Source: Pseudomonas fluvialis
GTDB taxonomy: Bacteria; Pseudomonadota; Gammaproteobacteria; Pseudomonadales; Pseudomonadaceae
Length of the DNA: 64,000 nt
Assembly (NCBI RefSeq): GCF_002234375.1
Contig: NZ_NMQV01000014.1
Location: 124,001 to 188,000, forward strand
Direction of reading: 5' to 3'
The notes beneath the pieces were generated by a model. That model ran no database searches. It was not told the origin of the DNA and was given only the letters and a program-made list of their open reading frames with translations. The translations under genes were made by a program, and so were the position numbers. Positions 42,567-52,532 of the stretch are shown one piece after another (position 1 is the first letter of the stretch; every line of letters starts with the position of its first letter).

Positions 42567-44198
42567 ATGACCCCGGCCTTGCGAGTCGTGATGGCCCAGC
42601 TCAACCTGCGGGTGGGCGATATCGATGGCAACGTGCAACGCATCATCGAGGTGGCGGCACAGGCCCGCCAGCAGCAGGCTGACCTGCTGGTGTTGCCGGA
42701 GTTGAGCCTGTGTGGCTATCCGCCCGAGGACCTGCTGCTGCGTGCGAGCATGCAGCGACGTATCGAGGCGGCTTTGCAGCGTCTCTGTCAGGACGTGCAG
42801 GGCATCAGTCTGCTGCTCGGTTTGCCCTGGCGTGAGGGTGAGCATTGCTACAACTGCGCCGTGTTGCTGGCCGACGGTCAGGTGCAGGCGCGCTATGCCA
42901 AGCAGCGCCTGCCCAACTACAAGGTATTCGATGAAAAGCGCTATTTCACGGCAGGGCAGCAGCCCTGTGTGGTCGAGGTCAAGGGGGTACGCCTGGGGCT
43001 GACCATCTGCGAGGATATCTGGCACGCCGAGCCCGCAGCGCAGGCCCTGGCAGCCGGCGCCGAGCTGTTGGTCAGCCTGAATGCCTCACCCTTTCATCTG
43101 GACAAGCAGGCCGAGCGCGAGCGCATGCTGGCGCAGCGGGCGAGTGAAGTGGCGCTGCCGATTCTGTATGTCAACCAGGTCGGCGGCCAAGACGAACTGG
43201 TATTCGATGGCGGTAGCTGCGTGATGGCCGCCGATGGCCGTGTGCTGCAGCGTGCACTGGCGTTTACGGAAAGCCTGGAGCAGGTGGACTGTTATCGCGA
43301 AGCCGGTACCCTGCGCGTGCAGGCGGGTGCTTGCGCGCCTTTGCCCGAGCTGGAGGCCAGTGTCTACCAGGCGCTGGTGCTTGGTGTGCGCGACTATGTG
43401 CGGAAAAATGGCTTCAAGGGGGTATTGCTGGGGCTGTCCGGCGGCATCGATTCGGCCCTGACCCTGGCGATCGCCGTTGACGCGCTGGGCGCCGAGCGGG
43501 TGGACGCAGTGATGATGCCGTATCACTACACGGCGCAGATCAGTCTGGAGGATGCCGAAGCCGAGGCCCGTACGCTGGGCGTGAACTATCGGGTGTTACC
43601 GATTGCACCGATGGTCGAGGCCTTCATGAATACCCTGGAGCCGGTGTTTGCCGGTCGCCAGCGCGATACCACGGAAGAAAACCTGCAGGCGCGTTGCCGT
43701 GGCACCTTGTTGATGGCCATGTCCAACAAGCTGGGGTATCTGGTGCTGACCACCGGCAACAAAAGCGAGATGGCCGTGGGTTATGCCACCCTGTATGGCG
43801 ACATGGCGGGTGGTTTCGATGTGCTCAAGGATGTGCCAAAGACCCTGGTGTTCCGCCTCTGTGAATACCGCAACAGCCTGGCCGGAGAGGTCATTCCGCA
43901 GCGGGTCATCGACCGTCCGCCTTCCGCCGAACTGGCGCCCGACCAGAAAGACGAGGACTCACTGCCACCTTACCCCGTACTCGATGAAATCCTTCGCCGC
44001 TACGTCGAGGAAGATCAGTCCGCACAGGCCATCATTGCCGCCGGTTTTGCCGCCGACACGGTGCAGCGTGTACTGCGCCTGGTGGATATCAATGAGTACA
44101 AGCGCCGTCAGGCGGCCATTGGGCCGCGTGTTACCCAGCGTGGCTTCGGGCGTGACAGGCGTTACCCGATCAGTAACGGCTGGCGCATCGGCGATTAG
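42567..44198 (+). CDS. nadE: Glutamine-dependent NAD+ synthetase
   Basis: This enzyme amidates nicotinic acid adenine dinucleotide to NAD+, using glutamine-derived ammonia. The product is 543 residues. The N-terminal nitrilase-type glutaminase (1-260) has Glu in LPELSLCGYPPEDL, Lys in KQRLPNYKVFDEKRYF and Cys in GLTICEDIWHAE. The C-terminal synthetase domain (about 285-540) has the PP-loop GLSGGIDSALTLAIA and the TTGNKSEMAVGYATLYGD motif. ATG 42567 with GGAG upstream was chosen over the in-frame 42492 start. Confidence 0.95.
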   Translation: MTPALRVVMAQLNLRVGDIDGNVQRIIEVAAQARQQQADLLVLPELSLCGYPPEDLLLRASMQRRIEAALQRLCQDVQGISLLLGLPWREGEHCYNCAVLLADGQVQARYAKQRLPNYKVFDEKRYFTAGQQPCVVEVKGVRLGLTICEDIWHAEPAAQALAAGAELLVSLNASPFHLDKQAERERMLAQRASEVALPILYVNQVGGQDELVFDGGSCVMAADGRVLQRALAFTESLEQVDCYREAGTLRVQAGACAPLPELEASVYQALVLGVRDYVRKNGFKGVLLGLSGGIDSALTLAIAVDALGAERVDAVMMPYHYTAQISLEDAEAEARTLGVNYRVLPIAPMVEAFMNTLEPVFAGRQRDTTEENLQARCRGTLLMAMSNKLGYLVLTTGNKSEMAVGYATLYGDMAGGFDVLKDVPKTLVFRLCEYRNSLAGEVIPQRVIDRPPSAELAPDQKDEDSLPPYPVLDEILRRYVEEDQSAQAIIAAGFAADTVQRVLRLVDINEYKRRQAAIGPRVTQRGFGRDRRYPISNGWRIGD

Positions 44199-44209
44199 TC
44201 TGTGGTCTG

Positions 44210-44239
44210 CCGGTAGCCGTTGATGTGGCGCGCTACCGG
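44210..44239 (+). terminator. Candidate hairpin after nadE
   Basis: ccggtagc (44210-44217) pairs with gctaccgg (44232-44239) around a 14-base loop, 11 bases after the nadE stop. No T run follows, so termination is uncertain. Confidence 0.4.
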
Positions 44240-44360
44240 TCTGGCAAATCATTCCTTTGACTGATGAATCAGCATTGCCTGGCTGACTAGAGTGCGGCAA
44301 GCGTCGGCGTTATCCCGCCGGCGATGGCTTCTTCTACAACAACAAGTCCAAGGTAATGCC

Positions 44361-46043
44361 ATGCTGCAGACCCGTATTCTCCCCGCGGCGGACAACGCCT
44401 ACGCCTATCCCTTGCTGATCAAGCGCCTGTTGCTGTCGGGCGCGCGCTACGAAAAGACCCGTGAAATCGTCTATCGCGACCAGTTGCGCTACAGCTATGC
44501 CACCTTCAACGAGCGTGTGGCGCGTCTGGCCAATGTGCTCAGTGCTGCGGGTGTAAAGGCTGGCGATACGGTCGCGGTGATGGACTGGGACAGCCATCGC
44601 TACCTGGAATGCATGTTCGCCATCCCGATGATCGGTGCGGTGCTGCATACCATCAACATTCGTCTGTCGCCCGAGCAGATTCTCTACACCATGAATCATG
44701 CCGAGGACAAACTGGTACTGGTCAACAGTGAGTTTGTCGGCTTGTACCAGGGGATCGCCGGGCAGTTGACCACGGTGCAGAGCACCCTGCTGCTGAGCGA
44801 TGCGGGTGAACAGAACGCCGCGCTACCGAACCTGCTGGGCGAGTATGAGAGCCTGCTGGCCGGGGCCTCCAGCCACTACGATTTCCCGGACTTCGACGAG
44901 AACTCGCTGGCGACTACCTTCTACACCACCGGCACCACAGGCAACCCTAAAGGGGTGTACTTCACCCACCGGCAACTGGTGCTGCATACCCTGTCGATGG
45001 CCAGTGTGCTCGGCAGCCTCGACAGTATCCGCCTGATGGGCAGCGATGATGTGTACATGCCGATCACCCCGATGTTCCATGTGCATGCCTGGGGTGTGCC
45101 TTACGTGGCGACCATGCTGGGGGTCAAACAGGTTTATCCCGGGCGTTACGATCCGGAACTGCTGGTGCGCCTGTGGCGTGACGAGCAGGTGACGTTCTCT
45201 CACTGCGTGCCAACCATTCTGCAGATGGTCATGCATGCCAAGGCGGCTGAGGGCGTCGACTTTGCCGGCTGGAAGCTGATCATCGGTGGCAGCGCGCTGA
45301 ATACCTCGTTGTACCGTGCCGCCAAGGCCAAAGGGATCCAGCTGACAGCCGCCTACGGCATGTCGGAAACCTGTCCGCTGATTTCCTGTGCGCACATCAA
45401 TGATGAATTGCGCGCAGCGGGTGACGACGAACAGGTCACTTACCGGGTCAAGGCCGGTATCCCGGTGCCCCTGGTGGACGCCGCACTGATGGATGCTGAG
45501 GGTCGTTTTCTGGCGCATGACGGGGAAAGCCAGGGCGAGCTGGTCTTGCGCGCGCCCTGGCTGACCCAGGGATACTTCCGCGAGCCGCAGAAGGGCGCCG
45601 AACTGTGGGAGCACGGCTGGATGCATACCGGCGATGTCGCCTGCATCGACAGCATGGGCTACATCGATATTCGTGACCGCATCAAGGATGTCATCAAGAC
45701 CGGGGGAGAGTGGGTGTCCTCGCTGGAGCTGGAAGACCTGATCAGCCAGCACGCTGCGGTGCGCGAAGTGGCGGTGGTCGGTGTGCCCGATCCGCAGTGG
45801 GGGGAGCGGCCGTTTGCCTTGCTGGTGTTGCGCGATGGTCAGGCACTGGATGCGCGGCAGCTCAAGGAACACCTGAAACCCTTTGTCGAGCAGGGGCATA
45901 TCAACAAGTGGGCAATCCCGACTCAGGTGGCAATTGTTACCGAAATTCCCAAGACCAGCGTTGGCAAGCTGGATAAGAAACGTATTCGCCTGGATATCCA
46001 GCAATGGCAGGCCGCCGGTAGCCCGTTCCTGTCTACCCTGTAG
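44361..46043 (+). CDS. AlkK-like fatty-acid--CoA ligase
   Basis: This 560-residue ANL-superfamily enzyme activates a carboxylic acid to its CoA thioester by way of an acyl-AMP. The P-loop is YTTGTTGNPKGVYFTH (about 190-205). The A5 motif is AAYGMSETCPL, and the A7/A8 hinge contains GYIDIRDRIKDVIKTGGEWVSS. The catalytic Lys is in KTSVGKLDKKRI near the C-terminus. The neighbouring DUF1302/DUF1329/LuxR genes match the arrangement around the medium-chain fatty-acid CoA ligase of P. putida, so medium-chain fatty acids are a likely substrate (inference). ATG 44361 has AAGG upstream. Confidence 0.88.
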   Translation: MLQTRILPAADNAYAYPLLIKRLLLSGARYEKTREIVYRDQLRYSYATFNERVARLANVLSAAGVKAGDTVAVMDWDSHRYLECMFAIPMIGAVLHTINIRLSPEQILYTMNHAEDKLVLVNSEFVGLYQGIAGQLTTVQSTLLLSDAGEQNAALPNLLGEYESLLAGASSHYDFPDFDENSLATTFYTTGTTGNPKGVYFTHRQLVLHTLSMASVLGSLDSIRLMGSDDVYMPITPMFHVHAWGVPYVATMLGVKQVYPGRYDPELLVRLWRDEQVTFSHCVPTILQMVMHAKAAEGVDFAGWKLIIGGSALNTSLYRAAKAKGIQLTAAYGMSETCPLISCAHINDELRAAGDDEQVTYRVKAGIPVPLVDAALMDAEGRFLAHDGESQGELVLRAPWLTQGYFREPQKGAELWEHGWMHTGDVACIDSMGYIDIRDRIKDVIKTGGEWVSSLELEDLISQHAAVREVAVVGVPDPQWGERPFALLVLRDGQALDARQLKEHLKPFVEQGHINKWAIPTQVAIVTEIPKTSVGKLDKKRIRLDIQQWQAAGSPFLSTL

Positions 46044-46272
46044 CCTGCGCGGGTGCTGGGCTACAAAATGACTGCTGGGTCAAGCGAGCGTTTGGCCCGC
46101 AATTTGCTGTCTATTAGCGATTCTGTGCGCTTGCCCCGTGCCAGAGCAGTTCGGGGCGGTTTAGCAGAGGCATCCGGGGGGATCGCAAATCACTCTTTCG
46201 AGGGATCAGGCGGCACCGCTCGCAAGCGATATAGTTCGTACATCCATAACAAAAACACATGGAGTAGCGTCG

Positions 46273-48171
46273 ATGACTAAAACCAAGCAAACCTGGCGCC
46301 TGGCAAAACTGCCGCTGGCCGTCAGCCTCGCATCCACCCTTGCTGCCCCCGCCTTTGGCGTTACCTTCAACATTGGGGAAATTGAAGGCCAGTTGGACTC
46401 CTCGCTGTCGGTTGGTGCCAGTTGGTCGACGTCCAAGGCGGATAAAGACCTGATTGGCGCGAACAATGGTGGCAAGGGCTTGTCGCAGACTTCTGATGAC
46501 TCGCGTCAGAACTTCAAGCGTGGTGAAACTTTCTCGAAGATTTTCAAGGGCATTCATGACCTTGAACTTCGTTATGGTGACTCAGGTGCGTTTGTCCGTG
46601 GCAAATACTGGTATGACTTTGAGCTGAAAGACGAGTCGCGTCTCTTCAAAGATATCAGCGATAGCAACCGCAAAGAGGGCGCTCAATCCTCCGGCGGCGA
46701 AATTCTCGATGCCTTTGTCTATCACAACTACTCCGTGATGGACCAACCAGGTTCGGTGCGTTTGGGTAAACAGGTAATTAACTGGGGTGAGAGTACCTTT
46801 ATCCAGAACAGCATCAACTCGATCAACCCTATTGACGTGGCTGCTTTCCGCCGTCCGGGTGCCGAAATCAAGGAAGGTCTGATTCCGGTCAATATGTTCT
46901 ATGTTTCGCAGAGTCTGACCGACAACCTGTCCGCTGAAGCCTTCTATCAGATCGAGTGGGATCAGACCGTAGTGGATAACTGCGGCACCTTCTTCGCCCA
47001 GCCAGATGTGGTGGCTGATGGCTGTACTGACAACCATCGTTTGCTCAATAGTTCCCGAACCCTCTCTGCCGGTGCTCAGGGTTTGCTGGCAGCAAATGGG
47101 GTTAACTTTAATGAGGAGGGTGTCTTGGTCCCGCGCGGAGCAGACCGAGATGCTCGTGATAGTGGACAGTGGGGTACGGCTTTCCGTTATTTTGCAGAAC
47201 CGCTGGACACCGAGTTCGGTGCGTACTTCATGAATTATCATAGCCGTGCGCCGATTTACAGCGCGACAGGCGCCCCTCTTTCAGCATATGGTGCCCTTGG
47301 TCCAGGTGGCGCTCTGACGCCTCTCCGTGTAGCGGGGCAATCCCAGTACTTCATGGAGTACCCAGAGGATATTCAGCTTTATGGCCTGAGTTTTTCCACC
47401 ACGCTGCCTACCGGTACCGCTTGGAGCGGTGAGGTCAGCTACCGTCCGAATGCTCCTGTGCAGCTAAATACCACCGATATTCTGTATTCCGGTCTGACTC
47501 CGCTGCCGGGTCGGCAAAACGTATCCTTGCTCCAGGGAACTCCCGGCCAAGATCAGCATGGTTATCGCCGCAAGGAGATCACCCAGTTCCAGACCACCTT
47601 CACCCATTTCTTTGATCAGGTAATGGGCGCATCTCGTATGACGCTGGTGGGTGAGCTGGGTGTTACTCATGTTGGTGGCCTTGAGAATAGCAGTGAGCTG
47701 CGCTATGGCCGTGATCCCGTCTTCGGTCCTGGCCCGCTCCCAGGGAATTTGGGCAACACTGCGGGTCCAGTATTTGGTGCTGGGTTGAGTTCGACTTGCG
47801 TAGCTCTTAACAAAGGCACCTTGAATGGTGCAGGTGCTGGTACTTCTCCGGAGAATGTCAGCAAGTACTGCGAAGACGATGGTTTCGTCACCAGCACCTC
47901 TTGGGGCTACCGTGCACGTGCCATCTGGGACTACAACGACGTCTTTGCCGGTGTGAACCTGAAGCCGAGCGTGTCCTGGTCGCATGACGTTGATGGCTAT
48001 GGCCCCAACGGCCTGTTCACTGAAGGTGCCAAGGCAGTCAGCCTGGGGCTGGAAGCGGAATACCAGAACGCCTACACCGCCAACCTGGCAGTTACCGAGT
48101 TCTTCGGTGGCAAGTACAACACCTCGGTTGACCGTGACTTCGTCTCGCTCAGCTTTGGTATGAACTTCTAA
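46273..48171 (+). CDS. DUF1302 outer-membrane protein
   Basis: This 632-residue exported protein has a signal peptide ending about AAPAFG. It is followed by FNIGEIEGQLDSSLSVGASWS, the standard DUF1302 opening. The rest alternates polar/aromatic strands and ends with aromatic Phe (LSFGMNF), consistent with a beta-barrel in the outer membrane. Such proteins pair with DUF1329 proteins next to hydrophobic-compound or fatty-acid genes. The specific substrate is unknown. It is followed by the DUF1329 gene after 36 bases. Confidence 0.88.
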   Translation: MTKTKQTWRLAKLPLAVSLASTLAAPAFGVTFNIGEIEGQLDSSLSVGASWSTSKADKDLIGANNGGKGLSQTSDDSRQNFKRGETFSKIFKGIHDLELRYGDSGAFVRGKYWYDFELKDESRLFKDISDSNRKEGAQSSGGEILDAFVYHNYSVMDQPGSVRLGKQVINWGESTFIQNSINSINPIDVAAFRRPGAEIKEGLIPVNMFYVSQSLTDNLSAEAFYQIEWDQTVVDNCGTFFAQPDVVADGCTDNHRLLNSSRTLSAGAQGLLAANGVNFNEEGVLVPRGADRDARDSGQWGTAFRYFAEPLDTEFGAYFMNYHSRAPIYSATGAPLSAYGALGPGGALTPLRVAGQSQYFMEYPEDIQLYGLSFSTTLPTGTAWSGEVSYRPNAPVQLNTTDILYSGLTPLPGRQNVSLLQGTPGQDQHGYRRKEITQFQTTFTHFFDQVMGASRMTLVGELGVTHVGGLENSSELRYGRDPVFGPGPLPGNLGNTAGPVFGAGLSSTCVALNKGTLNGAGAGTSPENVSKYCEDDGFVTSTSWGYRARAIWDYNDVFAGVNLKPSVSWSHDVDGYGPNGLFTEGAKAVSLGLEAEYQNAYTANLAVTEFFGGKYNTSVDRDFVSLSFGMNF

Positions 48172-48207
48172 TTTGTGCATATCATCAGAATAAGGACGAA
48201 AGATACG

Positions 48208-49575
48208 ATGAAAGCCAAGAAACTCCTGCTGCAAACCGGTGTGCTGGGCCTGTCCCTGCTGGCGAGCAGCGTGATGGCAGCGGTTTCTGCCGATGAAGCC
48301 GCCAAGCTGGGCACTACCCTGACTCCGCTGGGTGCGGAAATGGCTGGCAATGCCGACGGCACCATCCCGGCCTGGACCGGTGGTCTGCCGAAGAACGCCG
48401 GCACTGTAGATGCACGTGGTTTCCTGCAGGATCCGTTTGCCAGCGAGAAGCCGCTGTTCGTCATCACTGCCGAGAACGTCGAGCAGTACAAGGACAAGCT
48501 GACCCCCGGTCAGCTGGCCATGTTCAAGCGTTATCCGCAAAGCTACCGCATGCCGGTTTACCCGACTCACCGTAGCGCCAGCGTACCGGATAGCGTGATC
48601 GAAGCGACCAAGCGCAACGCCACCAATACCGTGATGGTGCAGAACGGCAACGGCCTGGCCAACTTCGATACCGCCAACCCGTTCCCGATCCCGCAGAACG
48701 GTCTGGAAGTTATCTGGAACCACATCACCCGTTACCGGGGTGGTAGCGTCAAGCGTTTCGTGACCCAGGCCACCCCGCAGGCCAACGGTTCCTACTCGCT
48801 GGTCTACTTCGTTGACGAGTTCACCTTCCGTGGTGCGCTGGCCGACGTGGACAAGAGCAAGGAAAGCAACGTGCTGTTCTACTTCAAACAGCGCGTAACT
48901 GCTCCGTCGCGTCTGGCCGGTAACGTACTGCTGGTTCACGAGACCCTCGACCAGGTCAAGGAACCGCGTCTGGCCTGGCTGTACAACGCCGGTCAGCGTC
49001 GTGTACGCCGTGCTCCGCAGGTGTCCTATGACGGTCCGGGTACCGCCGCCGACGGCCTGCGTACTTCCGACAACTTCGACATGTACAACGGTGCTCCGGA
49101 TCGCTACGAGTGGAAGCTCAACGGCAAGAAGGAAATCTACATTCCCTACAACACCTACAAGCTGGACTCGCCGGACCTGAAGTACGCCGACGTGATCAAG
49201 GCTGGCCACATCAACCAGGACCTGAGCCGTTACGAGTTGCACCGCGTATGGCACGTGACCGCTACCCTGAAGCAGGGTGAGCGTCACATCTATGCCAAGC
49301 GTGACTTCTTCATCGACGAAGATACCTGGCAAGCCAGTGCCATCGACCACTACGACGGCCGTGGCACCCTGTGGCGTGTTGCCGAAGCGCACAACCAGTA
49401 CTACTACAACCATCAGGTACCGTGGTACACCGTGGAAACCCTGTATGACCTGCTGTCCGGTCGTTACCTTGCCCTGGGCATGAAGAACGAAGAGAAGCAG
49501 GCCTACGAGTTTGGCTTCCCGGCCAAGGAAAGCGACTACACCCCGGCGGCCCTGCGCCAGGCGGGCGTGCGCTAA
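48208..49575 (+). CDS. DUF1329 periplasmic lipid-handling-type protein
   Basis: This 455-residue exported protein has a signal peptide ending about SSVMA-AVSADE. The family opening is present in EAAKLGTTLTPLGAEMAGNADGTIPAWTGG, and the core contains TPGQLAMFKRYPQSYRMPVYPTHR. DUF1329 proteins have a LolA/LolB-like fold and are expected to shuttle hydrophobic molecules between membranes. ATG 48208 with AAGGA upstream gives a proper signal peptide. It is cotranscribed with DUF1302 and ends at a strong terminator. Confidence 0.88.
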   Translation: MKAKKLLLQTGVLGLSLLASSVMAAVSADEAAKLGTTLTPLGAEMAGNADGTIPAWTGGLPKNAGTVDARGFLQDPFASEKPLFVITAENVEQYKDKLTPGQLAMFKRYPQSYRMPVYPTHRSASVPDSVIEATKRNATNTVMVQNGNGLANFDTANPFPIPQNGLEVIWNHITRYRGGSVKRFVTQATPQANGSYSLVYFVDEFTFRGALADVDKSKESNVLFYFKQRVTAPSRLAGNVLLVHETLDQVKEPRLAWLYNAGQRRVRRAPQVSYDGPGTAADGLRTSDNFDMYNGAPDRYEWKLNGKKEIYIPYNTYKLDSPDLKYADVIKAGHINQDLSRYELHRVWHVTATLKQGERHIYAKRDFFIDEDTWQASAIDHYDGRGTLWRVAEAHNQYYYNHQVPWYTVETLYDLLSGRYLALGMKNEEKQAYEFGFPAKESDYTPAALRQAGVR

Positions 49576-49591
49576 GCCTCGCTGTATGAAG

Positions 49592-49619
49592 AACCGGCCC
49601 CTGGTGGGCCGGTTTTTTT
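49592..49619 (+). terminator. Rho-independent terminator after DUF1329 gene
   Basis: Stem aaccggccc / gggccggtt with loop ctggt, followed by a run of T. It separates the DUF1302-DUF1329 unit from the LuxR-type regulator gene. Confidence 0.9.
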
Positions 49620-49700
49620 ATGCCTATGGAAAACCCCGCTTTGCCCACGCGAGGGCTCAAGGTAAGGTGTGCGGCACGTGGGATAGCAGGGATTTGCGCA

Positions 49701-52421
49701 ATGAATGACGGCTTGGCAGGCAGTTCGGTGATGATTGAGGCGGCCAGCTCTTTCTATCGCCCCCCCTTGCCACCGGGCTACCTGTCGCGTCCGCAGTTGT
49801 GCCAGCGTCTGCACGCGGGGCTGACTGGACGGCTGCTGCTGATCAGCGCTCCGGCGGGCTTCGGCAAGAGCTCGCTGGCCATCGAGTGCTGTGAAACCTT
49901 GCCAGCCCCCTGGCATTCCCTGTGGCTTGGGCTCAGTGCGCGCGATGCCGATCCCGGGCGTTTCCTTGAGCGACTGTTGCTTGGCTTGCGTGAACAGCGC
50001 GCGGGCTTTGGCGAGGAAGCACTGGTTCAGTTGCGCTTGCGCCAGCGTCACCAGCCCTTCGCCTTCGAACAGTGGCTGGGCGAGCTACTCGATGAGTGGC
50101 AAGCACTCCCGCAGGCGTCGGCTCCGTTGTTGTTGGTGCTGGACGACTACCATCTGGCGCAGGGTGAGGTGCTGGATCGTTGCCTGCAGTTTCTGCTCAA
50201 CCACCTGCCCCAGGGGTTGGTGCTGCTGGTGACCAGTCGTCAGCGCCCTGACTGGCACCTGGCGCGCCTGCGCCTGGCCCGGCAACTGCTGGAGCTGCAG
50301 GAACAGGACCTGCGGCTGAGTGATGCCGAGATGCTCGAGCTGGCGCGTGCGCAGGGGGCTGGCCTGCCCGCTGAGCTGCTGAGTGCGCTGCTGGCTCGCA
50401 GTGAAGGCTGGGTGGCGGGCTTGCGCCTGTGGCTGCTGGCGGCGCAGGAGTCCGCCGAACCGGCGCTGCTGGAGCGTGGCCTGCAGGGTGACCAGGGACT
50501 GATCCGTGACTACCTGCTGGAAGAGGTGATCGAGCGGCAGAGCGCGGAGGTGCAGGGGTTTTTATTGCGCACCGCTTTTCTTGAGCGCTTCTGCGCAGAG
50601 CTCTGCGATGCACTGCGCGATGCGCATGACAGCCAGCCGATCATTGCCCAGTTGCAGGCCAACCAGGTATTTCTCGTGCCGCTCGACGAGCAGGGCCGCT
50701 GGTTTCGTTATCACCACCTGTTCTCCGACCTGTTGCGCAACCGTCTTGAGCAGGCTGGCGAGCCGCTGGTCGGCCTGCATCTGCGCGCCTGTCGCTGGTT
50801 CAGTGGCCAGGGGCTGCTGGATGAAGCGATTGACCAGGCATTGCGTGCCGGTCACCCAGAGGTGGCGGCCAGCCTGGTGCAGAATCTTTCCGAAGAGCAA
50901 CTGTTGGCGGAACAGAATGTCGGGCAACTCTTGCGCTGGAAGATGGACCTCCCCGACAGCCTGCTGGCCAGCACGCCGCGCCTGATCATCCTCTACGGCT
51001 GGGCGCTGGCGCTGGCCTGCCAGCTGGATGCGGCTGAAGAGCTCAGCGACTGTCTGGCGCGCTTTCTGCCGGCACGTGACGGCGCGAGCCAGCAGGGCTT
51101 GCTGCAACAGTGGCTGGCACTCAGCGGCTTCATTGCCCGCGGGCGCGGTGATACCCGACGTGCCGAAGCCTATTGCAGCGAGGCGCTGGCCAGTGGCGGG
51201 CATGAACAAGCCGGGCAGCGCCTGCTCTGTTTGTCGACCCTGGCCAACCTGGCCGTGGCGCGTGGCGACCTGTGGCGGGCGCGCGGCCTCAATCGCGATG
51301 CCCTGGAGCTGGCCCAGCGCATGGGCAATCCGTTGTTCGAGGCGCTGGCCTACTATGACCGCGCGCGCGTGTTGCAGGCGCGTGGCGAAGTGCGCCGCGC
51401 CTTGGCTGAGATCCATGCCGGGCAGGCACTGCTCGCCGACCTGCCGGCCCAGCGGCATTACGCGATTCGTGCACGCCTGGCCCTGTACCAGGGTTACCTG
51501 CTGACCCTGCAAGGTGACTGGCAAACCGGCGAAGCCTGCTTTGCCGCCGGTATCCACGAGGCGCGGCAGTGTCGTGATATCAGTCTGCTGCTGGGCTATT
51601 GTGTGCTGGCGCGGAGTGCTGGCTGGCGTCAGGATTTCAATGCGGCTTTCGCCCAGCTGGCTGAGGCGGAACGGCTCATGCACAGCTGGGATGTTCCGCC
51701 GGTGTACTACCTGGCGATGATTACCCTGGTCAAATGTGAGCTGTGGCTGGCCCAGGGGCAGCTGGAGATGGCTGCTGCCTGGCTGGCTCGTCTGGCTCTG
51801 ACCTACAGTGGCGAAGAAGCGGCGGCAGCGCCGGAATTCCACCCGCAACTGCCCCTGCATATCCAGCTCTATCAGGCTCGCCTGGCTCACCTGCAAGGGG
51901 ATGATGCGCAGGCTGAGCGGCGTCTGCGCGGGCTGATCGGGCAGGCACAGAGTCAGGGCGGCCAGCTGCTGGCACTGATTGCGCAGACCCGGCTGTTCAG
52001 CCTGCTGCAGGGCGCCGGGCGCTCGGTCGAGGCGCAGCAGGTGCTGGGCGACGCCTTGCAGGTGGCCGAGGGTGGGGCACTGATGCCACTGCTGGAGTTG
52101 TTGCAGCGACAACCGGAAACCTGGCGTGGCGCCTTGCAAGCCTGCGCGCCTGGCCCGCTACGCGACCAGTTGCTCGGTTACCTGCCAGTGCTTTCCAGTC
52201 CACTGCCGGTCACCTCAGGCAACCTGGCCGAACCGCTGTCTGGTCGAGAGAGCGATGTATTGCGTCTGATCGCCCAGGGCTACTCGAATCAGCAGATCAG
52301 CGAGCGGCTGTTCATCTCGTTGCATACGGTGAAAACCCACGCCCGGCATATCAACAGCAAGCTCGGCGTGGAGCGGCGTACCCAGGCCGTGGCGCGGGCC
52401 AAGGAACTGGGCCTGCTGTAA
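49701..52421 (+). CDS. MalT-like LuxR-family transcriptional activator
   Basis: This 906-residue STAND-class ATP-dependent regulator has Walker A SAPAGFGKSS (near 58) and Walker B LLLVLDDYH (near 145). Long TPR-like helical repeats occupy about 330-820. The C-terminal GerE/LuxR helix-turn-helix contains LSGRESDVLRLIAQGYSNQQ and a second helix LHTVKTHARHINSKLG. Ligand binding to the helical part would license DNA binding. Its place next to the acyl-CoA ligase and DUF1302/1329 genes suggests it controls them. ATG 49701 was chosen over the upstream in-frame ATG (49620), which overlaps the terminator. Confidence 0.9.
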   Translation: MNDGLAGSSVMIEAASSFYRPPLPPGYLSRPQLCQRLHAGLTGRLLLISAPAGFGKSSLAIECCETLPAPWHSLWLGLSARDADPGRFLERLLLGLREQRAGFGEEALVQLRLRQRHQPFAFEQWLGELLDEWQALPQASAPLLLVLDDYHLAQGEVLDRCLQFLLNHLPQGLVLLVTSRQRPDWHLARLRLARQLLELQEQDLRLSDAEMLELARAQGAGLPAELLSALLARSEGWVAGLRLWLLAAQESAEPALLERGLQGDQGLIRDYLLEEVIERQSAEVQGFLLRTAFLERFCAELCDALRDAHDSQPIIAQLQANQVFLVPLDEQGRWFRYHHLFSDLLRNRLEQAGEPLVGLHLRACRWFSGQGLLDEAIDQALRAGHPEVAASLVQNLSEEQLLAEQNVGQLLRWKMDLPDSLLASTPRLIILYGWALALACQLDAAEELSDCLARFLPARDGASQQGLLQQWLALSGFIARGRGDTRRAEAYCSEALASGGHEQAGQRLLCLSTLANLAVARGDLWRARGLNRDALELAQRMGNPLFEALAYYDRARVLQARGEVRRALAEIHAGQALLADLPAQRHYAIRARLALYQGYLLTLQGDWQTGEACFAAGIHEARQCRDISLLLGYCVLARSAGWRQDFNAAFAQLAEAERLMHSWDVPPVYYLAMITLVKCELWLAQGQLEMAAAWLARLALTYSGEEAAAAPEFHPQLPLHIQLYQARLAHLQGDDAQAERRLRGLIGQAQSQGGQLLALIAQTRLFSLLQGAGRSVEAQQVLGDALQVAEGGALMPLLELLQRQPETWRGALQACAPGPLRDQLLGYLPVLSSPLPVTSGNLAEPLSGRESDVLRLIAQGYSNQQISERLFISLHTVKTHARHINSKLGVERRTQAVARAKELGLL

Positions 52422-52532
52422 AGAAGAAATTACCTGGCAGCGGTGCAACTTGCTCAGGGCGGTGCAGGTCATATCAGGCAACCGCAGCGCCAGTCGGCGC
52501 GCGGTATTTCCTGTCCCCTGAGGAGATTCGCC

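Noticed and set aside
47464..49413. 649-codon minus-strand frame
   Set aside because: Antisense to the DUF1302/DUF1329 genes, which carry signal peptides and family motifs; the antisense product does not.
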